DNA of 64,000 bases from contig NZ_JABAIV010000003.1 in assembly GCF_013003915.1 (NCBI RefSeq), positions 620,001 through 684,000 of the forward strand, in the 5' to 3' direction. A program made the translations under genes and the position numbers. Positions 1 to 8,274 of the stretch are shown here, one piece after another (position 1 is the stretch's first letter; each line of letters begins with the position of its first letter). This stretch comes from Telluria aromaticivorans (GTDB lineage Bacteria > Pseudomonadota > Gammaproteobacteria > Burkholderiales > Burkholderiaceae_D). The notes under the pieces are model-generated. The model made no database searches. It worked only from the letters and a program-made list of their open reading frames with translations, and was not told where the DNA came from.

Positions 1-806
1 CGGGCGGCAAGGACTCCGTCGTGCTGCTGCGCCTGGCCGAGAAGGCTTTCCGCCCCGGCAAATTCCCCTTCCCGCTGGTGCACATCGACACCGGTCATAA
101 TTTCGACGAAGTCATCACCTTCCGCGATGCACGCGTGGCGGAGTTGAAAGAGCGCCTGATCGTCGGCTCGGTCGAGGAGTCGATCCGGCGCGGCACTGTG
201 CGCCTGCGTAACCCGGCCACCGACTCGCGCAATGCCGCGCAAGCCGTGACGCTGCTGGAAACCATCGCCGAACACGGTTTCGACGCCTGCATCGGCGGCG
301 CCCGCCGCGACGAGGAAAAGGCGCGCGCCAAGGAACGCATCTTCTCCTTCCGCGACGAATTCGGCCAGTGGGACCCGAAGGCCCAGCGCCCCGAACTTTG
401 GGACCTGTATAACACCCGCGTGCATCCGGGCGAGAACATGCGCGTGTTCCCGATCTCGAACTGGACCGAGCTGGATGTGTGGCAGTACATCGCCCGCGAA
501 CAGCTGGCGCTGCCGCCGATTTATTTTGCGCACGAGCGCCAGGTGATCCCGCGTAACGGCCTCTTGGTGCCGCTGACGCCCCTGACCCCGGCGCGCGAAG
601 GCGAGACGGTTGAAACCCGCACCGTGCGCTTCCGGACCGTGGGCGACATCTCCTGCACCTGCCCGGTGGCCTCGCATGCCAGCACGGTCGAACACATCAT
701 CGCCGAAACCGCCGTCACCGACGTGACCGAGCGCGGCGCGACCCGGATGGACGACCAGACCTCCGAAGCCTCGATGGAAAAACGCAAGAAGCAAGGATAT
801 TTCTGA
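1..806 (+). CDS. cysD: Sulfate adenylyltransferase subunit 2 (5' partial)
   Basis: This is the catalytic subunit of ATP sulfurylase, which forms adenosine 5'-phosphosulfate from ATP and sulfate in the cytoplasm, the first step of assimilatory sulfate reduction. The reading frame is already open at base 3 and begins in the middle of the PP-loop motif (S)GGKDSVVLL, so only the first few dozen residues lie outside the window. About 267 residues are visible, against roughly 300 for the family. The conserved stretch RRDEEKARAKERIFSFRD and the C-terminal ending in KKQGYF are typical of CysD. The stop codon overlaps the cysN start by one base (TGATG), so the two subunits are probably translationally coupled. 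The assignment is very secure. Confidence 0.97.
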   Translation, partial: GGKDSVVLLRLAEKAFRPGKFPFPLVHIDTGHNFDEVITFRDARVAELKERLIVGSVEESIRRGTVRLRNPATDSRNAAQAVTLLETIAEHGFDACIGGARRDEEKARAKERIFSFRDEFGQWDPKAQRPELWDLYNTRVHPGENMRVFPISNWTELDVWQYIAREQLALPPIYFAHERQVIPRNGLLVPLTPLTPAREGETVETRTVRFRTVGDISCTCPVASHASTVEHIIAETAVTDVTERGATRMDDQTSEASMEKRKKQGYF

Positions 807-2116
807 TGAACGCCATGACAGACAATCTGAATCAAAGCGGCCTGCTGCGCTTCATCACCGCAGGTTCCGTCGATGACGGCAAGAGCACCCTGATCGGCCG
901 CCTGCTGTTCGACAGCAAGGGCATCTTCGCCGACCAGCTGGCGGCCGTCTCGCGCTCGAAGCACAAGCGCACCGTGGGCGACACCATCGATCTGTCGCTG
1001 CTGACCGACGGCCTGGAAGCCGAGCGCGAACAGGGCATCACCATCGACGTGGCCTACCGCTATTTCGCCACGCCCAAGCGCAAGTTCATCATCGCCGACA
1101 CCCCGGGCCACGAGCAGTACACCCGCAACATGGTGACCGGCGCATCGACCGCCGATGCCGTGATCATCCTGGTGGACGTCTCGAAGGTAAAGCTGGGCGA
1201 CGATGGCAGCGTGGAGCTGCTGGTCCAGACCAAGCGCCATTCGACCATCGCCAAGCTGCTGCAGATCGAGCACGTGATCGTGGCCATCAACAAGATGGAC
1301 CTGGTGAATTACGACCAGGCCGTCTATGACCGCATCGTCGCGGCCTATGGCGAATTCGCGGCCTCGCTCGGATTGACCGACGTCACCCCGATCCCGCTGT
1401 CGGCCCTGGGCGGCGACAACGTGGTCGATGCCTCCGCCAAGATGCCCTGGTACGAAGGCCCGACCCTGATCGAGCTGCTGGAGTCGCTGTCGGTCTACGA
1501 CGAATCGCACGCCGCCCCCTTCCGTTTCCCGGTGCAGCTGGTGGCGCGCCACAACGGCCACGAAGCGAACGACTTCCGCGGCTACATGGGCCGCATCGAA
1601 TCGGGCCAGGTGGCGGTCGGCGACAAGCTGGTGGTGCAGCCATCCGGCCAGGCCGCTACCGTGAAAGAGATCGTCACCTTCGACGGCTCGCTGCAGTCGG
1701 CCGCGGCCGGCCAGTCGGTGACCCTGCTGCTGAACGAATACCTGGACATCTCGCGCGGCGACCTTCTGGCCGGTAGCAGCAGCCCGGCTACCCAGCTGAA
1801 ACAGGTGGTGGCGGACGTGTGCTGGATGTCGGACGAGCCGCTCGATGCGCGCCGCAAGTACTGGATCAAGCACGGCACCCGCCAGACCGGCGCCAAGATC
1901 ACGAAGGTCGACAGCATCCTCGACGTCAACACCCAGCAGCGCCACCCGGCCGATGGCCTGAAGCTGAACGACATCGCCCGCGTGCACCTGACCGTGCAGC
2001 AGCCGTTGGCGGCCGATGCCTATGCCGACAACCGCGCTACCGGGGCCTTCATCCTGATCGACGAAGTCACGCACCAGACCGTCGCAGCGGGTATGATCCG
2101 TCTGGATCAGGCGTAA
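806..2116 (+). CDS. cysN: Sulfate adenylyltransferase subunit 1 (GTPase)
   Basis: CysN is the GTPase partner of CysD; GTP hydrolysis drives APS formation. The 436-residue protein has the translation-factor GTPase signature in order: the P-loop GSVDDGKSTLIGRLL near residue 20, DTPGHEQY near residue 100 and NKMD near residue 160, followed by EF-Tu-like beta-barrel domains. There is no C-terminal APS-kinase (CysC) extension, so it is a standalone CysN and not a CysNC fusion. It starts on the A of the cysD stop codon and is followed after 16 bases by cobA. Together the three genes supply activated sulfate and part of the siroheme pathway needed by sulfite reductase. Confidence 0.97.
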   Translation: MNAMTDNLNQSGLLRFITAGSVDDGKSTLIGRLLFDSKGIFADQLAAVSRSKHKRTVGDTIDLSLLTDGLEAEREQGITIDVAYRYFATPKRKFIIADTPGHEQYTRNMVTGASTADAVIILVDVSKVKLGDDGSVELLVQTKRHSTIAKLLQIEHVIVAINKMDLVNYDQAVYDRIVAAYGEFAASLGLTDVTPIPLSALGGDNVVDASAKMPWYEGPTLIELLESLSVYDESHAAPFRFPVQLVARHNGHEANDFRGYMGRIESGQVAVGDKLVVQPSGQAATVKEIVTFDGSLQSAAAGQSVTLLLNEYLDISRGDLLAGSSSPATQLKQVVADVCWMSDEPLDARRKYWIKHGTRQTGAKITKVDSILDVNTQQRHPADGLKLNDIARVHLTVQQPLAADAYADNRATGAFILIDEVTHQTVAAGMIRLDQA

Positions 2117-2132
2117 TCAGCGAAGGAGACGT

Positions 2133-2867
2133 ATGGGGGCGGCACTGGGCAAAGTTTATTTAGTCGGCGCCGGCCCCGGTGCGGCAGACCTGATCACGGT
2201 GCGCGGTGCGCGCCTGCTGGCCCAGGCCGACGTCGTGCTCTACGACGCCCTGGTCATCCCCGAGATGCTGGAGCTGTGCGGCAAAGCCGACCTGATCGCG
2301 GTCGGCAAGCGCTCGGGCCAGCGGTCGATGGCGCAAACCCTGATCAACCAGCAGCTGGTCGACTGCGCCGGCAAGTACCAGCTTATCGTGCGTTTGAAAG
2401 GCGGCGACCCGATGCTGTTCGGGCGTGCCGACGAAGAGCTGCGCGCGCTGGAAGCTGCCGGTATCGAAGTCGAAATCGTCCCCGGCATCACCACCGCGGT
2501 GGCGGCAGCGGCGGCGACCAAGCAGCCGCTGACCAAGCGCGGCGTGGCGCGCAGCGTCGCCTTTTTCACTTCCAGTACCGCGCCTGATCATCCCGAACAG
2601 CGGAATGCCGCACCACCCGCCCTGCCCGAGACCGACACGCTGGTGCAGTACATGGGCGGGCGCGAAGCTGCGGCCACCGCCGAGCGGCTGCTGGCGGCGG
2701 GGCGGCGGGGGGACTTGCCGGTGGTGGTGGTGGAGAATTGCAGCCGGGTGGACCAGCGCATCATGCGGCTGACGCTGGCGGACCTGGCGCATGGGCTGGA
2801 GCCGGGGCATGGGCCGGTGCTGGTGATGCTGGGCGAAGCCTTAGCAAAACGCGAGCATCAACCGTAG
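2133..2867 (+). CDS. cobA: Uroporphyrinogen-III C-methyltransferase (SUMT)
   Basis: This enzyme uses two S-adenosylmethionine molecules to methylate uroporphyrinogen III to precorrin-2, the branch point to siroheme and cobalamin. The 244-residue sequence has the N-terminal signature VYLVGAGPGAADLITVRG and the SAM-binding segments RLKGGDPMLFGR and EIVPGITTAVAAAA. It corresponds only to the methyltransferase half of CysG; the dehydrogenase/chelatase half is absent, so other proteins must complete siroheme, and cbiX about 2.6 kb away is a candidate. A GGAG motif precedes the ATG. The gene ends CCG-TAG, and this stop codon lies inside a dispersed repeat, so the original C-terminus may have been changed by repeat insertion. 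Confidence 0.95.
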   Translation: MGAALGKVYLVGAGPGAADLITVRGARLLAQADVVLYDALVIPEMLELCGKADLIAVGKRSGQRSMAQTLINQQLVDCAGKYQLIVRLKGGDPMLFGRADEELRALEAAGIEVEIVPGITTAVAAAAATKQPLTKRGVARSVAFFTSSTAPDHPEQRNAAPPALPETDTLVQYMGGREAAATAERLLAAGRRGDLPVVVVENCSRVDQRIMRLTLADLAHGLEPGHGPVLVMLGEALAKREHQP

Positions 2868-2999
2868 GGTGGGCGGGGTAATTTCGGGAAATGCCCGGAA
2901 TTACGAACGCCCGCGCGTTCAAACATCACAAGATCTGCCTATCCGTCTGATCGATTGCTAACTATCACCGCGTGGGCAAGGAACTTGCCCACCCTACGA
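2863..2999. repeat. Two-hairpin dispersed repeat, copy 1
   Basis: The left end reads CCGTAGGGTGGGCGGGG and the right end is a hairpin with arms GTGGGCAAG and CTTGCCCAC followed by CCTACG. The middle contains GCGCGTTCAAAC and ATCACCGCG, segments shared with the other copies. It lies between the convergent cobA and DUF4214 genes and its first bases form the cobA stop codon. The hairpin may also act as a transcription barrier between the converging genes. Confidence 0.8.
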
Positions 3000-3018
3000 T
3001 GCGCGGATAACGGCGCCG

Positions 3019-5280
3019 TCAGCCCCAGGGCGTAAACTCGATCCCGTTCGTGATCGTCCCGATCACCTGCGCCTGGTTCTCGGCGCTTTCGCTGAACAGC
3101 CCCAGCACGTGCTCGCGCGGCATGTCGCCGGCCAGCACGCCCATCCAGTAATCGCGCCCTGCGCCTTCGGCAGCGCGGTGCAGCACGTTTTGATACAGCA
3201 GCTCGACGAACTGGGCGTCGCTGGCATTGGCGCCGTACAGGTCCGCGAATTCGCGGCTGTTGGTGAAGCCGGCGGCCACCTGGTCCAGCGCCTGGCCTCC
3301 GTCCATCATCTTGATCCAGTAACCGAGCCCGCCCTTGTCGGGTGCGCGGTTGAATGCGGCCGTGTACAGGCGGTAGGCCTGACCGGCGATGCCATCGATA
3401 TCCAGGGCGACCGAGGTATCCGCGAACTTCAGGCGCTCGACATTGACGAGGGTATCGACGCCGCTGTTGCCGAAGCGGTCGTTGACCGTGACGCCGCCTG
3501 CGGTGCGCTGGATGTCGAACAGGCCCTTGTAGCCGGCGTATTCCAGCGTGTCGATGCCACCGAGGCCGTCGATCGTCTGGCCACCCGCCAGGGCCTTGAT
3601 CAGGTTGGCGCCCCCGGTGCCGCTGACGGCGGCGCCGGTGGACGAACCACTGCCCGAGCTGCTGCCGGAGCTGATCGGGGGCGCCGGCGCTGGCGCTGGC
3701 GCTGGCACCGGTGCCGGCGCAGGGCCTGGTGCCGGGGCAGGTGACGGTGCAGGCGCCGACACGCTGACGCTCGGCAGCGAGACTGCCGGCGCCGGCACGC
3801 CCGGATCGGTCCCGGCCAGCATGCGGGCCTCGACCTGCACCGTGCCGTTGTCCTGGGTGTCGACCCATGCGGCCGCGAAGCCGCCGTTTGCCAGCGCGCT
3901 CAGTACCGGGTTGGCCTGGTCGCCCTGGCGCATTTCGTTGAGCGCGAACTCGCGCGCTTCAAGCGCGCTGCCGTCGGCGCCGAAGCGGCGGCCGAACAGG
4001 CCGCTGGCGTCGAAGTCGCCCGACTCCGACTGCCAGGCGATGACGAAGCCGCCGTCGCTCAGCGCCGTGGCCGAGGCATCGTAACGGCTGCCGCCACCGT
4101 CGATGTTCGCCTGCGTCATCTCGCCGACCCGGTTGCCGGCGGCATCGAAGCGCTGGAAGAAGATGTCGCTGGCTGCGAAGCCCCAGGGGTTGTTCGCATA
4201 GCTGTCCCAGGCCACCACGAAGCCGCCGCCTGCCAGCGCGGTGACGGTTGGTAGCGGGGCCGCCGTCGTGACGCTGGCGGCCAGGCCGTCGCCGCTCACC
4301 AGCAGCGGCGCGCCGCCGGCGGTGGCGGCATACACGTTGCCGTCGCCGATCTCGCCCCAGGCCACCACATAACTATTGCCGCTCGCCGCGATGCTCGGGC
4401 TGAAGGCGGTGCCGAGGCTGCCGTACACCTGTTCGCCGCCCTGGAGATTGCCGTTGGCGTCGGCCGTCACCACGTGCACCTGGCCGCTACTACGCCAGGC
4501 GATGGCGAAGGAGCCGTCGGCCAGCGCCGCCACGTCGGGCATGGCGGTATCGTAGGACGCGCCGCTCACGGCGATTTCAGCGCCGGGGTTGCCGTTGGCG
4601 TCGACGATGCGGAAGGCGATATGGGTGCCGGCGCCGTCAAGGCTGGTGTAGGCCACCACCGAGCGTCCGCCCGCGAGTGCGGCGACTGCCGGTGCACCCT
4701 CGGCGGCGGCGTCGCTGCTCGAGCTGATGGCGAAGGCGGCACCGCTGGCAACACCGCCGGCGCTGCGGACCTGGCCCATGATGGCGCCCCCGCCCGCTGC
4801 CGCCTGCCACACCGACATGAAGCTGCCGGTCGACAGGGTCGCCAGGTCCGGGCTGGCGGTGGCCGTGGCGGCGCCCAGCACCGTATCGCTGCCGAAGCTG
4901 GCCAGGTCGCGCGTGCTGCCGGCTTCGAAGCTGTAGACCAGGGTTTCGGCGATGCCTTTGCCGGGCAGCGGGTTGCCGTTGCTGTCGATCTGGTAGCGGT
5001 CGTAGTAGTGCACGGTCACCGTGGCCGCCGAACCGGCGCCGGGGATCAGCGCGGCATTGTTCACAATCAGGCGCGCCGTCACGTCGGTCGCAGGGTTGTA
5101 GGAGATCGAAAACAGGCCAGCCACCGACTGGCCGTCGATCACCCAGCGCCCGCCCCACAGCTGGCCCCAGTCGATCGCGGTCAGGGTCGCGGCGACTTCG
5201 CCGGTAGCGAGGGTGTTCAGCAGGATGTCGCGGTTGTCGACGATGCCGACCGGCGCGTAATCAGTAGTATCGATGCTCAT
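3019..5280 (-). CDS. DUF4214 domain-containing repeat protein, probably exported
   Basis: The 753-residue product has no catalytic motif that I recognise. Its central half, about residues 150-500, is built from degenerate repeats of roughly 45 residues with the core ALAGGGFVVAWDS or ALSDGGFVIAWQSE, as in beta-propeller-like surface proteins. A proline/alanine linker and a Gly/Ser stretch lead to a segment with hemolysin-type character (ALAGGQTIDGLGGIDTLEYAG) and a C-terminal DUF4214 domain of about 110 residues (YRLYTAAFNRAPDKGGLGYW). DUF4214 is known at the end of S-layer-like and type I-secreted proteins. No Sec signal peptide is evident, which fits C-terminal-signal export, but this is inference. 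The ATG at 5280 is preferred; TTG and ATG codons lie further upstream (5355, 5340). Confidence 0.8.
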   Translation of the reverse strand: MSIDTTDYAPVGIVDNRDILLNTLATGEVAATLTAIDWGQLWGGRWVIDGQSVAGLFSISYNPATDVTARLIVNNAALIPGAGSAATVTVHYYDRYQIDSNGNPLPGKGIAETLVYSFEAGSTRDLASFGSDTVLGAATATASPDLATLSTGSFMSVWQAAAGGGAIMGQVRSAGGVASGAAFAISSSSDAAAEGAPAVAALAGGRSVVAYTSLDGAGTHIAFRIVDANGNPGAEIAVSGASYDTAMPDVAALADGSFAIAWRSSGQVHVVTADANGNLQGGEQVYGSLGTAFSPSIAASGNSYVVAWGEIGDGNVYAATAGGAPLLVSGDGLAASVTTAAPLPTVTALAGGGFVVAWDSYANNPWGFAASDIFFQRFDAAGNRVGEMTQANIDGGGSRYDASATALSDGGFVIAWQSESGDFDASGLFGRRFGADGSALEAREFALNEMRQGDQANPVLSALANGGFAAAWVDTQDNGTVQVEARMLAGTDPGVPAPAVSLPSVSVSAPAPSPAPAPGPAPAPVPAPAPAPAPPISSGSSSGSGSSTGAAVSGTGGANLIKALAGGQTIDGLGGIDTLEYAGYKGLFDIQRTAGGVTVNDRFGNSGVDTLVNVERLKFADTSVALDIDGIAGQAYRLYTAAFNRAPDKGGLGYWIKMMDGGQALDQVAAGFTNSREFADLYGANASDAQFVELLYQNVLHRAAEGAGRDYWMGVLAGDMPREHVLGLFSESAENQAQVIGTITNGIEFTPWG

Positions 5281-5483
5281 GGGGGCAGGTTTCTGGTGGA
5301 CCGGGCCCGCGCAGGAAGCAGGAGCCGCAACAGAAATCATGATGTCCCACGACAACTTTTATTTAAAGAGGGAAATTAAATTCCGTGCGGCAATATGGCG
5401 CCAATCCAACGGAATCTTGCCCCTTTTGCCAAGGGTGTTAACGCCTAAATATTGAATAAACTGGAGCGCCTGGCCCCTTCCTG

Positions 5484-5852
5484 TTACGCGAGCGAGCGGA
5501 TACAGTAATCCGTCATGGCGGCCTGCACGCCGGCGTCTTCGCCGATGGCGCCGGCTACCTGCAGGCGCAGGCCGGGATGCTTCGCGCGGACTTCGTCGGC
5601 CAGCAGCGGCAAGTCGCGCAGCAGGTGGCCGCCCTGCCCCAGGAACACCGGCACCACGGTGATGTCGTCGACGCCTTCGAGCACCAGCGCATCGACCGTG
5701 GCCGGCAGGCGCGGCTCCATCAGCTCGAGGAAGGCGAGCAGCACGCGGCAATCGGTCAGGCGCGCCTGGGTCGAATCACGCAGGCGCTCGAAAGGCGCGG
5801 CCCAGGAGGCGGCGCGGGCGCCGTGGGCGAACAGGACAAGGGCACGGGTCAT
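5484..5852 (-). CDS. cbiX: Sirohydrochlorin chelatase, CbiX/SirB type
   Basis: This is a short single-domain chelatase of 122 residues that inserts a divalent metal into sirohydrochlorin. Both metal-binding histidines of the CbiX/SirB family are visible, in LFAHGAR near the N-terminus and in FLGQGGHLLRDLP in the middle, giving the CbiXS architecture that works as a homodimer. Because cobA in this window lacks the CysG chelatase domain, this protein could insert Fe2+ for siroheme; a cobalt role cannot be excluded. Its start codon overlaps the lptG stop (TGATG), so it is the last gene of an lptF-lptG-cbiX transcript. Coupling to LPS transport genes is probably not functional. Confidence 0.88.
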   Translation of the reverse strand: MTRALVLFAHGARAASWAAPFERLRDSTQARLTDCRVLLAFLELMEPRLPATVDALVLEGVDDITVVPVFLGQGGHLLRDLPLLADEVRAKHPGLRLQVAGAIGEDAGVQAAMTDYCIRSLA

Positions 5853-7036
5853 CAGTGTCGCTCCACCCACCACAGGGCGCCCAGCGCCAGCAGCAGGAAC
5901 AGGGTGCTCGGTGCGGCCGCCGTGAAGAAGGCCGGCAGCGTGGTCAGGACGCCAAGGTGGGCGAACAAGGCATTCAGCAGCAGGAAGCTCACGCCGATCA
6001 TGATGCCGACGAAGATCTTGAGGCTCACGCCCCCACTGCGGGTATGCAGGTAGGCGAAGGGCAGCGCGAGCGCCATCAGCACCAGGATCGAGAGCGGGTC
6101 GATGATCTTCTTCCAGAAGGCGGTCTTGAAGCGCTCGGTCTCCTGGCGGTTCTCGGCCAGGTGTTTGGTATACACCGCCAGCTCGTTGGCCGACATGCGT
6201 TCGGGATCCGAGCGCGAGACCGAGAGGATCTTGGGTGTGATTTCCGAGGCCAGGTCGAACGAGGCCAGGGTGCGCGTGCTGACTGCCGCGGTGTCCTGGC
6301 CGAAGGTGGCCTGGATGCTCTGCCCCTGCGGCACCGGGGCGCCCGGCGCGGGCAAGGTGCGGCTGTTCGAGAACATGGTTTCCGATACTTCGGTCAGGCG
6401 CCAGGTGTTGTTGCCGCTGTAGCTGCCGCCCTTGGCCGTGATCAGCGCGCGCATGCGCATGTTGGCGTCGAACTCGTACAGGCGCACGTCGACCAGCTGG
6501 CCGTCCGGGCGGATCTGGCGCACGTTGAAGAAGCGGGTGCCGACCACCGGGCCGCGCACGCCCTCGGCATGGATGCTGTCCTTGGTCCACATGCCGGACC
6601 TGAAGTCGGCCGACAGGGTCGAGCCCTTGGCGGCCAGGCGCACGCGCTCGGCCAGCGGCGCGGTGCGCGGGGTGATCAGTTCGCCGAACACGAAGGTGAT
6701 CACCACGAACACGATGCCGATCCTGAACAGCATCCAGGCCGCCATCCGGGTCGACATCGACGAGGCGCGCATGATGGTGAATTCCGAACTGGCCGCAAAC
6801 TGCGCCATCGTGTAGATGGTGCCGATCAGGGCCGCCACCGGCATCACCTGGTAGACGTTGCCGGGCACCAGCAGCAGAACGTAGAGCAGAGCGTGCCCGA
6901 TCTCGTAGCCGCCCTTGCCCACCGACGGCAGTTCGCCGGTCAGGTCCATGAAGGAGATCAGGGCCAGGAAGGCAACCAGCACGAAGGCGACTGCCTGGGC
7001 GATGCTGACCGCGAAATAGCGTTGCAGGGTTTTCAT
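5852..7036 (-). CDS. lptG: LPS export ABC transporter permease LptG
   Basis: LptG is one of two inner-membrane permeases of the LptB2FG complex that extracts lipopolysaccharide from the inner membrane and pushes it across the periplasm through LptC/LptA. The 394-residue protein begins MKTLQRYFAVSIAQAVAFVLVAF and has three predicted membrane helices at each end around a periplasmic beta-jellyroll domain, the YjgP/YjgQ architecture. The ATG at 7036 is chosen because it starts at the conserved N-terminus and overlaps the lptF stop by four bases. The gene order lptF-lptG divergent from pepA is a widely conserved proteobacterial arrangement. Confidence 0.95.
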   Translation of the reverse strand: MKTLQRYFAVSIAQAVAFVLVAFLALISFMDLTGELPSVGKGGYEIGHALLYVLLLVPGNVYQVMPVAALIGTIYTMAQFAASSEFTIMRASSMSTRMAAWMLFRIGIVFVVITFVFGELITPRTAPLAERVRLAAKGSTLSADFRSGMWTKDSIHAEGVRGPVVGTRFFNVRQIRPDGQLVDVRLYEFDANMRMRALITAKGGSYSGNNTWRLTEVSETMFSNSRTLPAPGAPVPQGQSIQATFGQDTAAVSTRTLASFDLASEITPKILSVSRSDPERMSANELAVYTKHLAENRQETERFKTAFWKKIIDPLSILVLMALALPFAYLHTRSGGVSLKIFVGIMIGVSFLLLNALFAHLGVLTTLPAFFTAAAPSTLFLLLALGALWWVERH

Positions 7037-8202
7037 TCGGCCTCCACCTTCGCCAGCGGCGTCGGCGCCCGGCTCGCGACGTGTTTCTTCGCCATCCTGC
7101 GGCGCTTCCAGGCATTGAGCAGCACCAGCGGATGCCAGCGGTGGTTGACATTCAGGCGCCAGGCAAACAGTCCCAGCACGGTGAGCGCGGCCACCAGGTG
7201 CAGCGGCCACCAGGCCATCGCGAATTCGAGCTTGCCGCGCTTGACGCTGTTCTCCAGCAGCTTGTTCAGGTTGTTATAGGTGAAGAAGATCAGCAGCGCC
7301 AGGATCATGTTGGCCGAGCTGCCGGCGCGCGGGTTCACGAAGCCGAGCGGGATCGCCAGCAGCATCAGCACCAGGCAGACGATCGGCGCGGACATCCGCG
7401 CCAGGAGTTCGGCGCGGGTGTACTGGTTCTCCACCTTCAGCAGCGCCGACGTGGGCAGCGCATTGATCGGGGTGTCGGCGCCGAGCACCGGCATCTTGGT
7501 CGCCACCCGCATCTTGTAGCGCTCGAATTCCATCGACTGGAAATCTGCCTGCCCCGGCGTGCCCTGGTAGCGGCGGCCGTTGGAGAGGACGAGGTACTGG
7601 CCACCCTCGGGGTCGGTCTCGATCACGCCTTCCTTGGCGACCACGATCGAATTGGCCTTGCCGTCGTTCGAATTGACGAAGACGTTCTGCACCACGGTGG
7701 CGCCGGCGGTGGAGCGCTCGACGAAGAACACGCGGTCGCTTGAGGAGGATTCGCGGAACTGGCCGGGGGCCACGCGCTTGAGGTCTTCGCGCTTCTGGAA
7801 GCGCTCGACGAATTCGGTGCGCTTGAGCGCGGCCCAGGGAGCGACGTAAAGCGACAGCAGGGCCACCGCGAGCATCACCGGCAGGCCGAAACCCAGCACC
7901 GGGCGGATCCAGCGCCGCAGCGACATGCCCGAGGCGAACCACACGACCATCTCGGAATCGCGGTAGCTGCGCGTGACCGCGGCCAGCACCGAAATAAAGG
8001 TGGTGAGCGTGAGGATGGTTGGCAGATAATTCAGGATGGCGAAACCGATGAGGGCCAGCACGTCGCTCGAGGCGACCTTGCCGCCGGCGGCCTTGCCGAG
8101 GACGGAAATCAGGGTCCAGGTGACGAGGACGGTGAACAGCACCGTGAAGGTCGCCCCGGCCGAACTAAGCAATTCACGTTGCAGGGCGCGTCGAAAGATC
8201 AT
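7033..8202 (-). CDS. lptF: LPS export ABC transporter permease LptF
   Basis: LptF is the partner permease of LptG in the LPS transport machine. The 389-residue sequence starts MIFRRALQRELLSSAGATFTVLFTVLVTW and shows the usual three N-terminal helices, a large periplasmic domain and three C-terminal helices (LMLLAIPLGFVNPRAGSSANMILALLIF). The start is 72 bases from the divergent pepA start. No Shine-Dalgarno sequence is visible before the ATG, and an AT-rich TATATC/TATTGA stretch directly abuts it, so the mRNA leader may be very short. The C-terminal tail is positively charged. Confidence 0.95.
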   Translation of the reverse strand: MIFRRALQRELLSSAGATFTVLFTVLVTWTLISVLGKAAGGKVASSDVLALIGFAILNYLPTILTLTTFISVLAAVTRSYRDSEMVVWFASGMSLRRWIRPVLGFGLPVMLAVALLSLYVAPWAALKRTEFVERFQKREDLKRVAPGQFRESSSSDRVFFVERSTAGATVVQNVFVNSNDGKANSIVVAKEGVIETDPEGGQYLVLSNGRRYQGTPGQADFQSMEFERYKMRVATKMPVLGADTPINALPTSALLKVENQYTRAELLARMSAPIVCLVLMLLAIPLGFVNPRAGSSANMILALLIFFTYNNLNKLLENSVKRGKLEFAMAWWPLHLVAALTVLGLFAWRLNVNHRWHPLVLLNAWKRRRMAKKHVASRAPTPLAKVEAE

Positions 8203-8210
8203 TCAATAGA

Positions 8211-8216
8211 TATAAT
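8211..8216 (+). promoter_or_regulatory. Probable -10 element of pepA
   Basis: A perfect TATAAT lies 59 bases before the pepA ATG in the short divergent region with lptF. No good -35 hexamer stands at 16-18 bp spacing (the best is a weak GCGTCG/TCGAAA), so the promoter assignment rests on the -10 alone. Confidence 0.4.
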
Positions 8217-8274
8217 TGCAGGTTAGGCACGGCGGTTGGCAGCACGCCGCAGACATCAAAACGGAGAACCAAAA

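Noticed and set aside
521..2074. Long minus-strand open frame opposite cysN
   Set aside because: It mirrors a highly conserved gene in GC-rich DNA, has a histidine/glutamine/valine-rich composition typical of antisense frames, and resembles no protein family.
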